The notes under the pieces were generated by a model. The model was not told the origin of the DNA. It saw nothing but the letters and a program-made list of their open reading frames with translations, and searched no databases. The position numbers and the translations under genes were made by a program. From positions 1-7,330 of the forward strand of contig JAEZES010000087.1 of NCBI GenBank assembly GCA_023432995.1: a DNA stretch of 7,330 nt, written 5' to 3'. The DNA is from Pseudomonadota bacterium. Lineage in GTDB: Bacteria > Pseudomonadota > Alphaproteobacteria > Sphingomonadales > Sphingomonadaceae. Below, one piece after another: positions 1 through 6,170 of this stretch (the stretch's first letter is position 1; each line of letters starts with the position of its first letter).

Positions 1-1
1 G

Positions 2-451
2 TCCTCGCCTTCGCCGGCGGCAAGCGTCGCAGTATCGCCGTCGGTCGCGGCCGCGCGGGCTGCGGTCGATGAGGCACGGCGGGCGACCGGCACAGAGGAC
101 CCGGCCGAGGCGGGCGCGAGTTATGCCCGGCGGGACGCGTCCGTGGTCGACGCCGACCCCTCCGCGACCGCGCCAGCCGACAGTCTTCCGCCACCGGACG
201 TGGCTGCCTCGCCTCCGGAACTCGGGCGATGGCGTGTCCAGCTCGGGGCGTTCTCGGTCGCCGGCAACGCCGAACGGCTGTGGAGCCAGCTCAGCGGCCG
301 CGCCGAGCTTGCGGGACGGCCGCGGTTGCTGGTCCCCGCGGGCCGGGTCACCAAGCTCCAGGCCGGCGGCTTCGCCACCCGCTCGGCTGCCGAAAGCGCG
401 TGCCGCTCGCTTCGTCAGTCGGGCCAGGACTGCCTTGTGACCGATCGCTGA
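2..451 (+). CDS. SPOR-domain protein, C-terminal part (5' end outside window)
   Basis: The frame is open from the left edge to a TGA at 449-451, giving 149 visible residues with no start in view. Visible residues 1-76 are low-complexity, rich in Ala, Pro, Ser and Asp/Glu, as in a flexible linker. From about residue 77 (WRVQLGAFS) to the end there is a SPOR domain: the VQLGAF strand, an Ala-rich helix (AERLWSQL), then KLQAGGFATRSAAESACRSL, which fits the second strand-helix half. SPOR domains bind denuded septal peptidoglycan, so the protein probably acts in the cell envelope at the division site. The missing N-terminal part decides the type: a D,D-carboxypeptidase with a SPOR tail, a lytic protein or a TPR/SPOR protein are all possible. 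A GTG at 143 exists inside the frame, but the frame continues unbroken upstream with the same composition, so I treat the gene as truncated by the window. The domain call is firm; the full identity is unknown. Confidence 0.8.
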   Translation, partial: SSPSPAASVAVSPSVAAARAAVDEARRATGTEDPAEAGASYARRDASVVDADPSATAPADSLPPPDVAASPPELGRWRVQLGAFSVAGNAERLWSQLSGRAELAGRPRLLVPAGRVTKLQAGGFATRSAAESACRSLRQSGQDCLVTDR

Positions 452-485
452 TCCGGCGTAAGACCGCTCCGCGAGGGGACTGGTC

Positions 486-1784
486 ATGAACGCTTCGGCA
501 GCGGCGCCATCAGACAAGCTCGATCCGGCTCCGGCCACCGGCACGCCCGACCAGCCGGTCGGCGCAGGCGAACGCATCGTCACGCTCGACTTCATCCGCG
601 GCGTCGCGGTGCTCGGCATCCTGTTCCCCAACATCGTCGCCTACGGAAACGCCACGCTGGCGTACAACTGGCCCAAGGCGCTGCCCGGCGGCGCCGAGCC
701 GTTCGACGTGGCGGTGTGGCTGTTCCAGCTCGTCCTGATCGACGGCAAGTTCCGCGGCCTGTTCACGCTGCTGTTCGGGGCCGGCATGATGCTGTTCATG
801 GAGCGCGCCTGGGCCCGCGGCGCCACGCTCCGGCTGCAGGCCCGGCGGCTGTTCTGGCTCGCCTTGTTCGGCCTGGCGCACTTCTACCTGCTGTGGACCG
901 GCGACATCCTGTTCATGTACGCGATCGCCGGCTTCGGCGCCCTGGCGATGCTCAAGTGGAGCGCCAGGACCCAGCTCCGCGTCGGGCTCGCCTGGTACCT
1001 GGTCGGCGCTCTGTTGCTGACGGCGCTGATCGGGGGGCAGGCCGCGATGGAGAGCCTCCCGCAGGCCCAGGCCAACGCTCCCGAGCAGTACCAGCAGTTG
1101 CAGGAAGGGATCGGCCGGATGATCGCGGACTCCGAAGCCGAGGGCGCGGTGATGTCCGGCGGCAGTTACGCGGACATCGTTGCATACCGGGTGGTGGAAG
1201 AATCGGGCGGCCACGCCGAAGCGGTCTTCTTCGCGCTGGTCGAGACGATCCCGTTGATGCTGATCGGCATGGCCCTCTATCGCATGGGTCTGTTCGAGCG
1301 GCGCTTCGATCGCTCGAAGATGCGCCGGTGGGGCTGGATCGGCTTTCTCGGCGGAGCGGTCCTCACGATCCCGTTCGGCCTGCTGACGATTTCGGCCGAT
1401 TTCCCGCTGTTCCTGACCAACTTCGCCTTCAACGGCGGGACGGCCTTCCTGCACCTGCCGATGGTGCTCGGGCTTGCCGCGCTGCTTTCGCTGTGGGCGC
1501 CACGCGTCTCGCAGGGCTGGCTCGGCCAGCGGTTCGTGGCGGCGGGGCGGATGGCGTTCAGCAACTACATCGGCGGCTCCGTGGTGATGATGCTCGTCTT
1601 CCAGGGCTGGGCGGGCGGGCTCTACGGCCAGTTCCACCGCCTCGAACTGCTGGGAATCGTGCTGGCGGCTTGGGCGCTCATGCTCGCCTGGTCGAAGCCG
1701 TGGCTGGAACGCTTCCGCTACGGCCCGCTCGAATGGCTGTGGCGCTGCCTGACCTACGGGAAGCTGTTTCCGCTGCGCCGATAG
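486..1784 (+). CDS. DUF418 family polytopic membrane protein (YeiB-like)
   Basis: This 432-residue inner-membrane protein has the usual length and layout of the DUF418/YeiB family. The N-terminal signature is at about residues 30-50 (ERIVTLDFIRGVAVLGILF), followed by DGKFRGLFTLLFGAG (86-100), an Arg-rich cytoplasmic stretch, and AHFYLLWTGDILFMYAIAG (131-149). The C-terminal DUF418 part runs from about 250 to the end and includes AAGRMAFSNYIGGS (352-365) and the closing YGPLEWLWRCLTYGKLFPLR. About eight to ten hydrophobic segments can be seen. The first 28 residues are an Ala/Pro-rich hydrophilic extension. The start ATG follows GAGGGG at 473-478 with a 7-base gap. It lies 34 bases after the SPOR gene and could be co-transcribed with it. 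The family has no firmly established biochemical role; some members are discussed as transporters or exporters, so I give no function. Family membership is clear from the motifs. Confidence 0.93.
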   Translation: MNASAAAPSDKLDPAPATGTPDQPVGAGERIVTLDFIRGVAVLGILFPNIVAYGNATLAYNWPKALPGGAEPFDVAVWLFQLVLIDGKFRGLFTLLFGAGMMLFMERAWARGATLRLQARRLFWLALFGLAHFYLLWTGDILFMYAIAGFGALAMLKWSARTQLRVGLAWYLVGALLLTALIGGQAAMESLPQAQANAPEQYQQLQEGIGRMIADSEAEGAVMSGGSYADIVAYRVVEESGGHAEAVFFALVETIPLMLIGMALYRMGLFERRFDRSKMRRWGWIGFLGGAVLTIPFGLLTISADFPLFLTNFAFNGGTAFLHLPMVLGLAALLSLWAPRVSQGWLGQRFVAAGRMAFSNYIGGSVVMMLVFQGWAGGLYGQFHRLELLGIVLAAWALMLAWSKPWLERFRYGPLEWLWRCLTYGKLFPLRR

Positions 1785-1789
1785 AGCGC

Positions 1790-1818
1790 TTGCTATTGCG
1801 ACCTATTCGCATTATAAC
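1790..1818 (+). promoter_or_regulatory. Predicted sigma70-type promoter of bfd
   Basis: TTGCTA at 1790-1795 (4 of 6 to TTGACA) and TATAAC at 1813-1818 (5 of 6 to TATAAT) are separated by exactly 17 bases. The -10 element stands out as AT-rich in a GC-rich background. It begins just after the DUF418 stop codon and lies about 30 bases upstream of the bfd start, so bfd probably has its own promoter rather than relying on read-through. Confidence 0.6.
1796..1812 (+). promoter_or_regulatory. Fur-like iron operator candidate upstream of bfd
   Basis: The 17 bases contain TGCGA (1797-1801) and its perfect inverted copy TCGCA (1807-1811) around a 5-base centre. From memory, alphaproteobacterial Fur boxes resemble TTGCGAATNATTCGCAA; this site matches 13 of the 16 defined positions. 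It fills the spacer between the -35 and -10 elements exactly, where a bound repressor would block polymerase. The iron-handling gene downstream supports a Fur-type reading; Irr or another iron regulator is possible. Confidence 0.55.
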
Positions 1819-1846
1819 GCGGCGAGAAATCGGAGACTCGTCTGCC

Positions 1847-2041
1847 ATGTACGTCTGCGTCTGCAATGCCATCCGCGAAGCCGAGCTGCGCCATGCGGCG
1901 CGCCGCGTGGAGGGCGACGCCGAGGCCGTCTACGCCGAGCTCGGCTGGACCCCGCAGTGCCGCACCTGCCTCGACGAAGCCGATGAACTGATCATCGAGG
2001 AGCGTGCCCGTACCCGTCGTCCTCAGCTCGTGGCGGCCTGA
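1847..2041 (+). CDS. bfd: Bacterioferritin-associated ferredoxin Bfd ([2Fe-2S])
   Basis: This 64-residue protein begins MYVCVCNAI and carries four cysteines at positions 4, 6, 38 and 41 (CxC-X31-CxxC, with PQCRTC at the second pair). This is the BFD-like [2Fe-2S] fold, with the same length and cysteine spacing as E. coli Bfd. Known role of the family: Bfd docks on bacterioferritin and passes electrons to its haem, so that stored ferric iron is reduced and released to the cytoplasm. The ATG at 1847 is preceded by GGAG at 1832-1835, with an 11-base gap that is a little long. The frame can be read further upstream, through the promoter region, but family length and the MYVCVC start fix the true start here. 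Bfr, its partner, lies 113 bases downstream on the same strand. The upstream Fur-like box suggests induction under iron starvation, which suits iron release. The C-terminal tail after residue 52 is Arg-rich and probably disordered. Confidence 0.95.
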   Translation: MYVCVCNAIREAELRHAARRVEGDAEAVYAELGWTPQCRTCLDEADELIIEERARTRRPQLVAA

Positions 2042-2049
2042 CCGCGTCA

Positions 2050-2066
2050 CTGATTATCATTCGCAA
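2050..2066 (+). promoter_or_regulatory. Fur-like iron operator candidate upstream of bfr
   Basis: TGATTATCATTCGCAA (2051-2066) combines a perfect right half-site, ATTCGCAA, with a degenerate left half. It matches 12 of 16 defined positions of the TTGCGAATNATTCGCAA pattern, and TGATTATCAT also resembles the classical gammaproteobacterial Fur core. It lies 9 bases after the bfd stop and about 90 bases before bfr. A weak -10-like TAGGAT follows at 2071-2076, but I see no matching -35, so the promoter itself is not called. The likely ligand is Fur; Irr is an alternative. Confidence 0.5.
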
Positions 2067-2154
2067 ACCCTAGGATTTCTGCCATTTTTTGCGTTTCCGG
2101 CCTTGCCGCCGGGGCATGCCTCGCGCATCATGCGGGCCTTGCAGGAGACACACG

Positions 2155-2637
2155 ATGCAGGGTGACCCGCAGGTCGTCGATTACCTCAACAAGGCGCTCA
2201 CCAACGAGCTGACCGCGATCAACCAGTATTGGCTGCACTACCGCGTGCTCAAGAACTGGGGGATCGAGAAGCTCGCCGAATACGAACGCCACGAATCGAT
2301 CGACGAGATGAAGCACGCCGACACGTTGGCTGACCGCATCCTGTTCCTCGAGGGCCTTCCCAACTTCCAGGCGCTGCACAAGCTCAAGGTCGGCGAGACG
2401 GTCGAGGAAATCCTCAAGGCCGACCTCGCGCTCGAGCTCGAGGCGATCCCGCTGCTCAAGGATGCGATCGAGCAATGCGAGAACGTGCGCGACTACATCA
2501 GCCGCGAGATCTTCGAGCGCATCCTCGAGAGCGAGGAAGGGCACGTCGACTTCCTCGAGACCCAGTTCGAGATGATCTCCCGGATGGGCCTGCAGAACTA
2601 TGTCCAGTTGCAGAGCGAGGCCGCCGAAGGCGACTGA
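2155..2637 (+). CDS. bfr: Bacterioferritin (haem-containing ferritin, 24-mer subunit)
   Basis: This 160-residue four-helix-bundle ferritin oxidises Fe(II) at a di-iron centre and stores the mineral inside a 24-subunit shell in the cytoplasm. All ferroxidase ligands are present at canonical numbering: Glu18, Glu51, His54, Glu94, Glu127 and His130. The haem-axial Met52 sits in HESIDEMKHAD. Other family signatures are LTNELTAINQYWLHYR (15-30), FLEGLPNFQ (64-72) and ILESEEGHVDFLE (123-135). Because both the ferroxidase and haem ligands are intact, this is a single-type functional subunit rather than one half of a FtnA/Bfr hetero-pair. The start ATG follows AGGAGA at 2143-2148 with a 6-base gap. 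An in-frame longer start near 2089 exists, but it would add residues not seen in the family and would swallow the ribosome site. It pairs with bfd upstream. The next gene is convergent, and its stop lies 45 bases away. Confidence 0.97.
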   Translation: MQGDPQVVDYLNKALTNELTAINQYWLHYRVLKNWGIEKLAEYERHESIDEMKHADTLADRILFLEGLPNFQALHKLKVGETVEEILKADLALELEAIPLLKDAIEQCENVRDYISREIFERILESEEGHVDFLETQFEMISRMGLQNYVQLQSEAAEGD

Positions 2638-2682
2638 CGCTCGCTAGAACGGTTCAGCAAAGGCAAGAAGAGCGGCTAGCGA

Positions 2683-3408
2683 CTACTCGCTTGCGATCCT
2701 CATCGTGACCCGGCCCTCGTCGTCGACGTAGTCGCGATTGTCCTCGCAGACGTATTCGAGCAGCTTGTACCCCGGTGTGCGGCGGTAGGTGTAGGAATAG
2801 GTCCAGGGCCGCTCGAGGTAGACGTCTTCGATGGTGATCTCGTTGCGCAGGATCTCCGGCGTCAGCAGGTGTAGCCGCTCGGTGATCTTCATCGCCTCGG
2901 TATGCGGGGTCCAGCGGAACTGCACGTTCGGCTTGATGCCGGTGGTCTCGATCACCAGCGTGTCGCCCTCCCAGTGCGCCACCGAGCGGCCGTAGAAGGT
3001 CGGGTCGAGTTCGCTTGCCGGCGGCAGCGCCTCGTTGAAGTAGATCCGCCGCGTCTGGTTGAACGCCTCCTGGGTAATGTTGATCTGCTCCGGCCGCTGG
3101 AAGATCTCCATTGGGAACATTCCCTGCATCATCGCCGGCATGCCGTCGGGAATGCAGTGAATGTAATTGTCGCCGGCCGGCTGTCCCTCGGCCAGCCGCG
3201 CGGCAAGCTTGGCCTGGTTCTCCACCCATGGTCCCTTGTGTTCGGGCTTCAGCGGCGGGTCGGGGATCGGCGGCGAGACGAGCGCGGGGTCCGGCGTCTC
3301 GCCCGGCTGTGGGTAGCGTTCCCAGGTGCCGGTGAGGTCGGGCTCACCGGCTGCGGGCGTGGCCAGCGCAGCGGCCGCCAGCGTCCACAGCAGCGCTCTC
3401 GATCCCAT
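2683..3408 (-). CDS. Exported protein of an uncharacterised family (DLTGTW / WEGDTLV type)
   Basis: The 241 residues begin with a signal peptide (MGSRALLWTLAAAALATPAAG, cleavage near residue 20), so the protein is probably periplasmic. The mature part opens with DLTGTWERY, followed by a Pro-rich stretch (33-60), then CIPDGMPAMMQGMFPMEIFQ (85-104), RRIYFNE (120-126), YGRSVAHWEGDTLVIETTG (139-157), ITIEDV (191-196), PWTYSYTYRRT (201-211) and EYVCEDNRDY (218-227). I recognise this motif set from unnamed exported proteins of Sphingomonadales and Acidobacteria that often sit beside DUF6152 genes, but no function is known to me. Repeated beta-type segments suggest a beta-rich fold. Only two cysteines are present, Cys85 and Cys221, one in each half, which could form a disulfide. 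I chose the ATG at 3408 because GAGGG lies 8 bases upstream. A GTG at 3423 overlaps the DUF6152 stop as GTGA but has no ribosome site and would add five residues before the signal peptide. The gene is downstream of DUF6152 in one operon. Confidence 0.8.
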   Translation of the reverse strand: MGSRALLWTLAAAALATPAAGEPDLTGTWERYPQPGETPDPALVSPPIPDPPLKPEHKGPWVENQAKLAARLAEGQPAGDNYIHCIPDGMPAMMQGMFPMEIFQRPEQINITQEAFNQTRRIYFNEALPPASELDPTFYGRSVAHWEGDTLVIETTGIKPNVQFRWTPHTEAMKITERLHLLTPEILRNEITIEDVYLERPWTYSYTYRRTPGYKLLEYVCEDNRDYVDDEGRVTMRIASE

Positions 3409-3416
3409 CGGCACGG

Positions 3417-3421
3417 CCCTC
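3417..3421 (-). promoter_or_regulatory. Ribosome binding site that decides the start at 3408
   Basis: On the minus strand GAGGG overlaps the end of the DUF6152 gene and sits 8 bases before the ATG at 3408. The competing GTG start at 3423 has no purine-rich site at proper distance. The overlap with the upstream stop codon suggests translational coupling of the two genes. Confidence 0.55.
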
Positions 3422-3833
3422 ACGACGTGCGCTTGTAGTTCTGTGCGTTAGGCACGCCCGGGAGCATCTTGCGCCCGTCGGGTAGCGTCACCTCGAGCAC
3501 GAGTCCTCCGGGTCGCCCGTCGCGCAGCGGTGCCGCGACCACGGTCACCACGTCGCCGGCCTTGACCGTGCGCGAGGTCCAGCCGCCGCGCGACATCATG
3601 TTGATGCTGGTCATCTCGAGCGTGTAGTGCCTCGTTCCGCCCTCGGCCTGCTCGGCGTCGATCTCGAGATAGGCATGAGGGTTGGTCCACTGGTACACCG
3701 TGACCTTGCCGTGCAGCGTGATCGAGCGCGTGTTGTCAAACATCGCGAACGAATGGTGTGCGGCTGCCGAGACTGCGAGCAGCCCTGCAAATGCGGGCAG
3801 CGCGAGACGGCCGAAGGTTCTCGTCAGGCTCAT
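3420..3833 (-). CDS. DUF6152 family exported protein
   Basis: The 137-residue product has a signal peptide (MSLTRTFGRLALPAFAGLLA then VSAAA) and a predicted A-X-A cleavage after Ala25. This would leave a mature protein starting HHSFAMFD. The family motifs in order are AHHSFAMFD (25-33), LHGKVTVYQWTNPHAYLEI (40-58), YTLEMTSINMMSRGGW (70-85), KAGDVVTVVAAPLRDGRPGG (91-110) and LPDGRKMLPG (117-126). Length and motif order fit DUF6152, a small beta-rich periplasmic family without an assigned function. The ATG at 3833 is preceded by GGGGAG about 6 bases upstream. Longer in-frame starts up to 3953 would put some 40 hydrophilic residues before the signal peptide and run through the predicted promoter, so they are rejected. 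It is the first gene of a two-gene minus-strand unit and is divergent from the quinoprotein gene at 3993. The family call is firm; the function is unknown. Confidence 0.88.
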   Translation of the reverse strand: MSLTRTFGRLALPAFAGLLAVSAAAHHSFAMFDNTRSITLHGKVTVYQWTNPHAYLEIDAEQAEGGTRHYTLEMTSINMMSRGGWTSRTVKAGDVVTVVAAPLRDGRPGGLVLEVTLPDGRKMLPGVPNAQNYKRTS

Positions 3834-3866
3834 CGGACTCTCCCCAACTCCTTGAGCGCAAACGGC

Positions 3867-3894
3867 ATCATAGACCTGCGCGGGCGGCGTGCAA
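3867..3894 (-). promoter_or_regulatory. Predicted sigma70-type promoter of the DUF6152 unit
   Basis: On the minus strand TTGCAC (revcomp of 3889-3894) and TATGAT (revcomp of 3867-3872, 5 of 6 to TATAAT) are separated by 16 bases. The -10 element is one of the few AT-rich spots in this gap. It lies 33 bases upstream of the DUF6152 ATG at 3833, leaving room for a short leader with the ribosome site. Confidence 0.45.
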
Positions 3895-3906
3895 CCGCGC
3901 TGACGA

Positions 3907-3951
3907 GTGCCCCGCTCTGATGTCGTCGCGCTTCGGTCTGGAGCGGGGCGC
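3907..3951. repeat. Inverted repeat in the divergent intergenic region, operator candidate
   Basis: GCCCCGCTC (3909-3917) and GAGCGGGGC (3941-3949) are perfect 9-base inverted copies with 23 bases between them. One further G:C pair (3907/3951) lies beyond a T/G mismatch. Half-site centres are 32 bases apart, close to three helical turns. The repeat lies upstream of the minus-strand promoter and about 40 bases before the start of the quinoprotein gene, which suits an operator serving both directions. A chance GC-rich match or an RNA hairpin is also possible. No T-run follows, so it is not a typical terminator. Confidence 0.4.
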
Positions 3952-3992
3952 AAAGCGTGCTAGGCTCGCGAAAAGACCGCAGGGAGACGGGC

Positions 3993-6170
3993 ATGGGGTT
4001 GAGGAGATCGGGCGCGCGCATCGCGCTGGGTGCGGCGCTCGTCGGATTGGTCGCGGCGCAGGCGACGGGGCAAGGGGACGCTCCGACCGGGTTCGTTCCG
4101 GTCACCGACGCGATGATCCAGAATCCGGATCCGAAGGACTGGCTCTCGTGGCGCCGCACGCTCGATTCGTGGGGCTACAGCCCGCTCGACCAGGTCAACC
4201 GCGCCAACGTGCACCAGCTGCGCATGGTCTGGGTCCGGCCGCTCGATGCCGGCCATCAGGAAGGGACGCCGCTGGTCCACGACGGGATCATGTACTTCCC
4301 CGGGCCGAGCGACCGGATCACCGCGCTGGATGCCGCCTCGGGTGACGTGCTGTGGACCCATCAGCGCGAGCTGCCCAAGGATCTCGCCCAGCACCTGACG
4401 TTCCCCGACACCAACCGCAACCTGGCGATCTACGGCGACCTGATCATCGCCCGCGGTTCCGACGACTACATCTACGCCGTCAACGCGCGGACCGGCGAGT
4501 TGGCCTGGGAAACCCAGATCCTCGATTACAGAAAGGGCGCCAAGCAGAGCTCGGGTCCGATCATCGCCGAGGGCCTCGCCATCACCGGCCGCTCGTGCGA
4601 GCCCGAAGGCGGGCCCGATGCCTGCGTGATCACCGCGCACGACGCGAAGACCGGCAAGGAAGTCTGGCGCACCAGCACGATCGCGCGCGGCGACGATCCC
4701 AACGACGCCACGTGGGGCGGGTGGCCGCTCGACAAGCGAATGCAGGTCGGCGCGTGGATGATCCCGAGCTACGATCCCGAACTCGGGCTCGTCTACATGG
4801 GCACCTCGGTCAGCACCCCGGCGCCCAAGTTCATGCTCGCGGGCAACGAGTACACTTATCTCTACAACAACTCGACGCTTGCGCTCGACGTGAAGACCGG
4901 GCGGATCGTCTGGCACTACCAGCACGTGGTCGACCACTGGGACCTCGACCATCCGTTCCCGCGCATCCTGCTTGACGAGCAGGTCGCGCCCGATCCGAGC
5001 GAGGTGACCTGGATCAACCCGAACATCGACCGCAACAAGACCTACAAGATCGTCACGGGCGTCCCGGGCAAGACAGGGATCGTCTATACACTCGACCGGC
5101 AGACCGGCGAGTTCCTCTGGGCGCGGCCGACCGTGATGCAGAACGTCGTTCAGTCGATCGACGGCGCCACCGGCGAGGTCACGGTCAATCCCGAGACGCT
5201 CTTCACCGAGCTGGGGCAGCGCCGCTTCATCTGCCCGTCGTCGACCGGCGGCGCCAACTACCAGGCGCCGGCTTACAGCCCGCTGACCCGGACAATGTAC
5301 TTCCCGGCGCAACAGCTGTGCATGAACAGCGTCGCCGTCGCGCCCAACTGGGACAACCCGGGCTACTCGATCGCCTCGCAGATCGCGCTCTCGCCGGAGG
5401 CCGACAACAAGCTCGGGGTGATCACCGCGGTCAACGCGGTCACCGGACGCACCGAGTGGAAGTATGCGATCCGCGCCGGGATGCAGTCGCTGCTCACCAC
5501 CGGCGGCGGATTGCTGTTCTCGGGCGATTCCGCGGGCCGCTTCCGCGCGCACGACCAGGAAACCGGCCGTGTGCTGTGGGAGATGAACCTTGGCTCGCCG
5601 GTCACCGGCTACCCGGTCACGTTCGAGGTCGGCGGGCACCAGTACGTCGCGGTCTCGACCGGCTTCTGGCTCGGCGACAGCTTCACGCCCGAGATCGCCA
5701 AGGGTTCGCAGGGCACGCTGTTCGTGTTCGCGCTGCCTGAGGCCGGGATCGGCCGGCAAGGCCCACCGCGCCAGCCGATCAACCCGCCGGGCCGGGCGAT
5801 CGAGGTCGATCCGCCCGCGGCCGCGCGGCGCAGCGTCGGCGAGGGCGTGTTCAGCGCCGCCCAGGCCCAGGCGGGCCGGCGCGTCTACGCCGAGAGCTGC
5901 GCCTCGTGCCACGGCGCCAGCTTCAACCCTGCGGGAGGCGTGCCGCCCGTGCAGGGCCCGGTATTCCTCGCCAACTGGCAAGGCCGTACGCTGGCAGAGT
6001 TCTACGCCAAGGTCCGCACGATGCCGCCCGGCGCCGCCAATTCGCTGCCCGACGCGGACTACCTCGTGGTTACGGCCTACCTGCTCGACGCGAACGGCTT
6101 CGCGGCGGGCCAGGCCCTCAGCGCCGACGAGGCCGCCCTGCGCCAGATCGGGTTCGGAGACAGACCATGA
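3993..6170 (+). CDS. PQQ-dependent dehydrogenase with C-terminal cytochrome c domain (quinohemoprotein type)
   Basis: The 725-residue product has a signal peptide (residues 1 to about 24) and should work in the periplasm. It would oxidise an unknown substrate, probably an alcohol or aldehyde, and pass electrons from PQQ to its own haem c. The beta-propeller covers about 40-590. Seven copies of the AxDxxTGxxxW blade motif begin at 111, 162, 215, 297, 366, 479 and 519. The segment WHYQHVVDHWDLDHPFP aligns with the catalytic region of the family, making Asp317 the likely catalytic base and Asp319 the extra acidic ligand. The cytochrome c domain (about 620-715) has CASCH at 636-640, with Met677 (RTMPPG) as the likely sixth ligand. 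Oddities: no vicinal Cys-Cys pair is present, and the usual GTGNP segment reads GTSVSTP (270-276), without the metal-binding Asn. Cys202 and Cys211 flank an acidic EPEGGPD stretch. The start ATG follows AGGGAG (3981-3986) by 6 bases. No pqq biosynthesis gene is in the window. Fold and cytochrome calls are firm; the substrate is unknown. Confidence 0.92.
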   Translation: MGLRRSGARIALGAALVGLVAAQATGQGDAPTGFVPVTDAMIQNPDPKDWLSWRRTLDSWGYSPLDQVNRANVHQLRMVWVRPLDAGHQEGTPLVHDGIMYFPGPSDRITALDAASGDVLWTHQRELPKDLAQHLTFPDTNRNLAIYGDLIIARGSDDYIYAVNARTGELAWETQILDYRKGAKQSSGPIIAEGLAITGRSCEPEGGPDACVITAHDAKTGKEVWRTSTIARGDDPNDATWGGWPLDKRMQVGAWMIPSYDPELGLVYMGTSVSTPAPKFMLAGNEYTYLYNNSTLALDVKTGRIVWHYQHVVDHWDLDHPFPRILLDEQVAPDPSEVTWINPNIDRNKTYKIVTGVPGKTGIVYTLDRQTGEFLWARPTVMQNVVQSIDGATGEVTVNPETLFTELGQRRFICPSSTGGANYQAPAYSPLTRTMYFPAQQLCMNSVAVAPNWDNPGYSIASQIALSPEADNKLGVITAVNAVTGRTEWKYAIRAGMQSLLTTGGGLLFSGDSAGRFRAHDQETGRVLWEMNLGSPVTGYPVTFEVGGHQYVAVSTGFWLGDSFTPEIAKGSQGTLFVFALPEAGIGRQGPPRQPINPPGRAIEVDPPAAARRSVGEGVFSAAQAQAGRRVYAESCASCHGASFNPAGGVPPVQGPVFLANWQGRTLAEFYAKVRTMPPGAANSLPDADYLVVTAYLLDANGFAAGQALSADEAALRQIGFGDRP

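Noticed and set aside
510..1637. Minus-strand open frame of 375 codons and the plus frame at 716-2041, both over the DUF418 and bfd genes
   Set aside because: Their compositions are Arg/Glu/Gln/His- or Arg/Ala-rich without family motifs. The DUF418 frame has clear membrane segments and signatures, and bfd is the real gene inside the tail of the second frame.
2089..2154. Upstream in-frame start for bfr adding 22 residues
   Set aside because: The extension is not part of the bacterioferritin family, and a good AGGAGA site precedes the ATG at 2155, where residue numbering fits the canonical ferroxidase ligands.
2641..2682. TCGCTAG / CTAGCGA inverted repeat between convergent bfr and the minus-strand gene as a bidirectional terminator
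   Set aside because: The stem is only 7 bases with a 28-base loop, no GC-rich core and no T-run on either side, so a terminator cannot be supported.
2654..3438. Other frames over the 241-residue gene (191 codons minus, 178 codons plus)
   Set aside because: They are Arg-rich shadow translations without signal peptides or recognisable motifs.
3834..3953. N-terminal extension of DUF6152 up to 3953
   Set aside because: It would place about 40 hydrophilic residues before an obvious signal peptide and would be translated through the predicted promoter; GGGGAG supports the ATG at 3833.
3932..3966. Promoter for the quinoprotein gene with TAGGCT (3961-3966) as -10
   Set aside because: The -10 matches only 3 of 6 positions, and the best -35-like sequences are either poorly matched or at wrong spacing. 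The gene needs a promoter in this gap, but I cannot place it.
3960..5981. Minus-strand open frame of 673 codons opposite the quinoprotein gene
   Set aside because: It is an antisense shadow produced by GC-rich codon bias. Its translation is Arg/Asp/Gly/Val-rich without motifs, while the plus strand encodes a clear PQQ propeller and cytochrome c.
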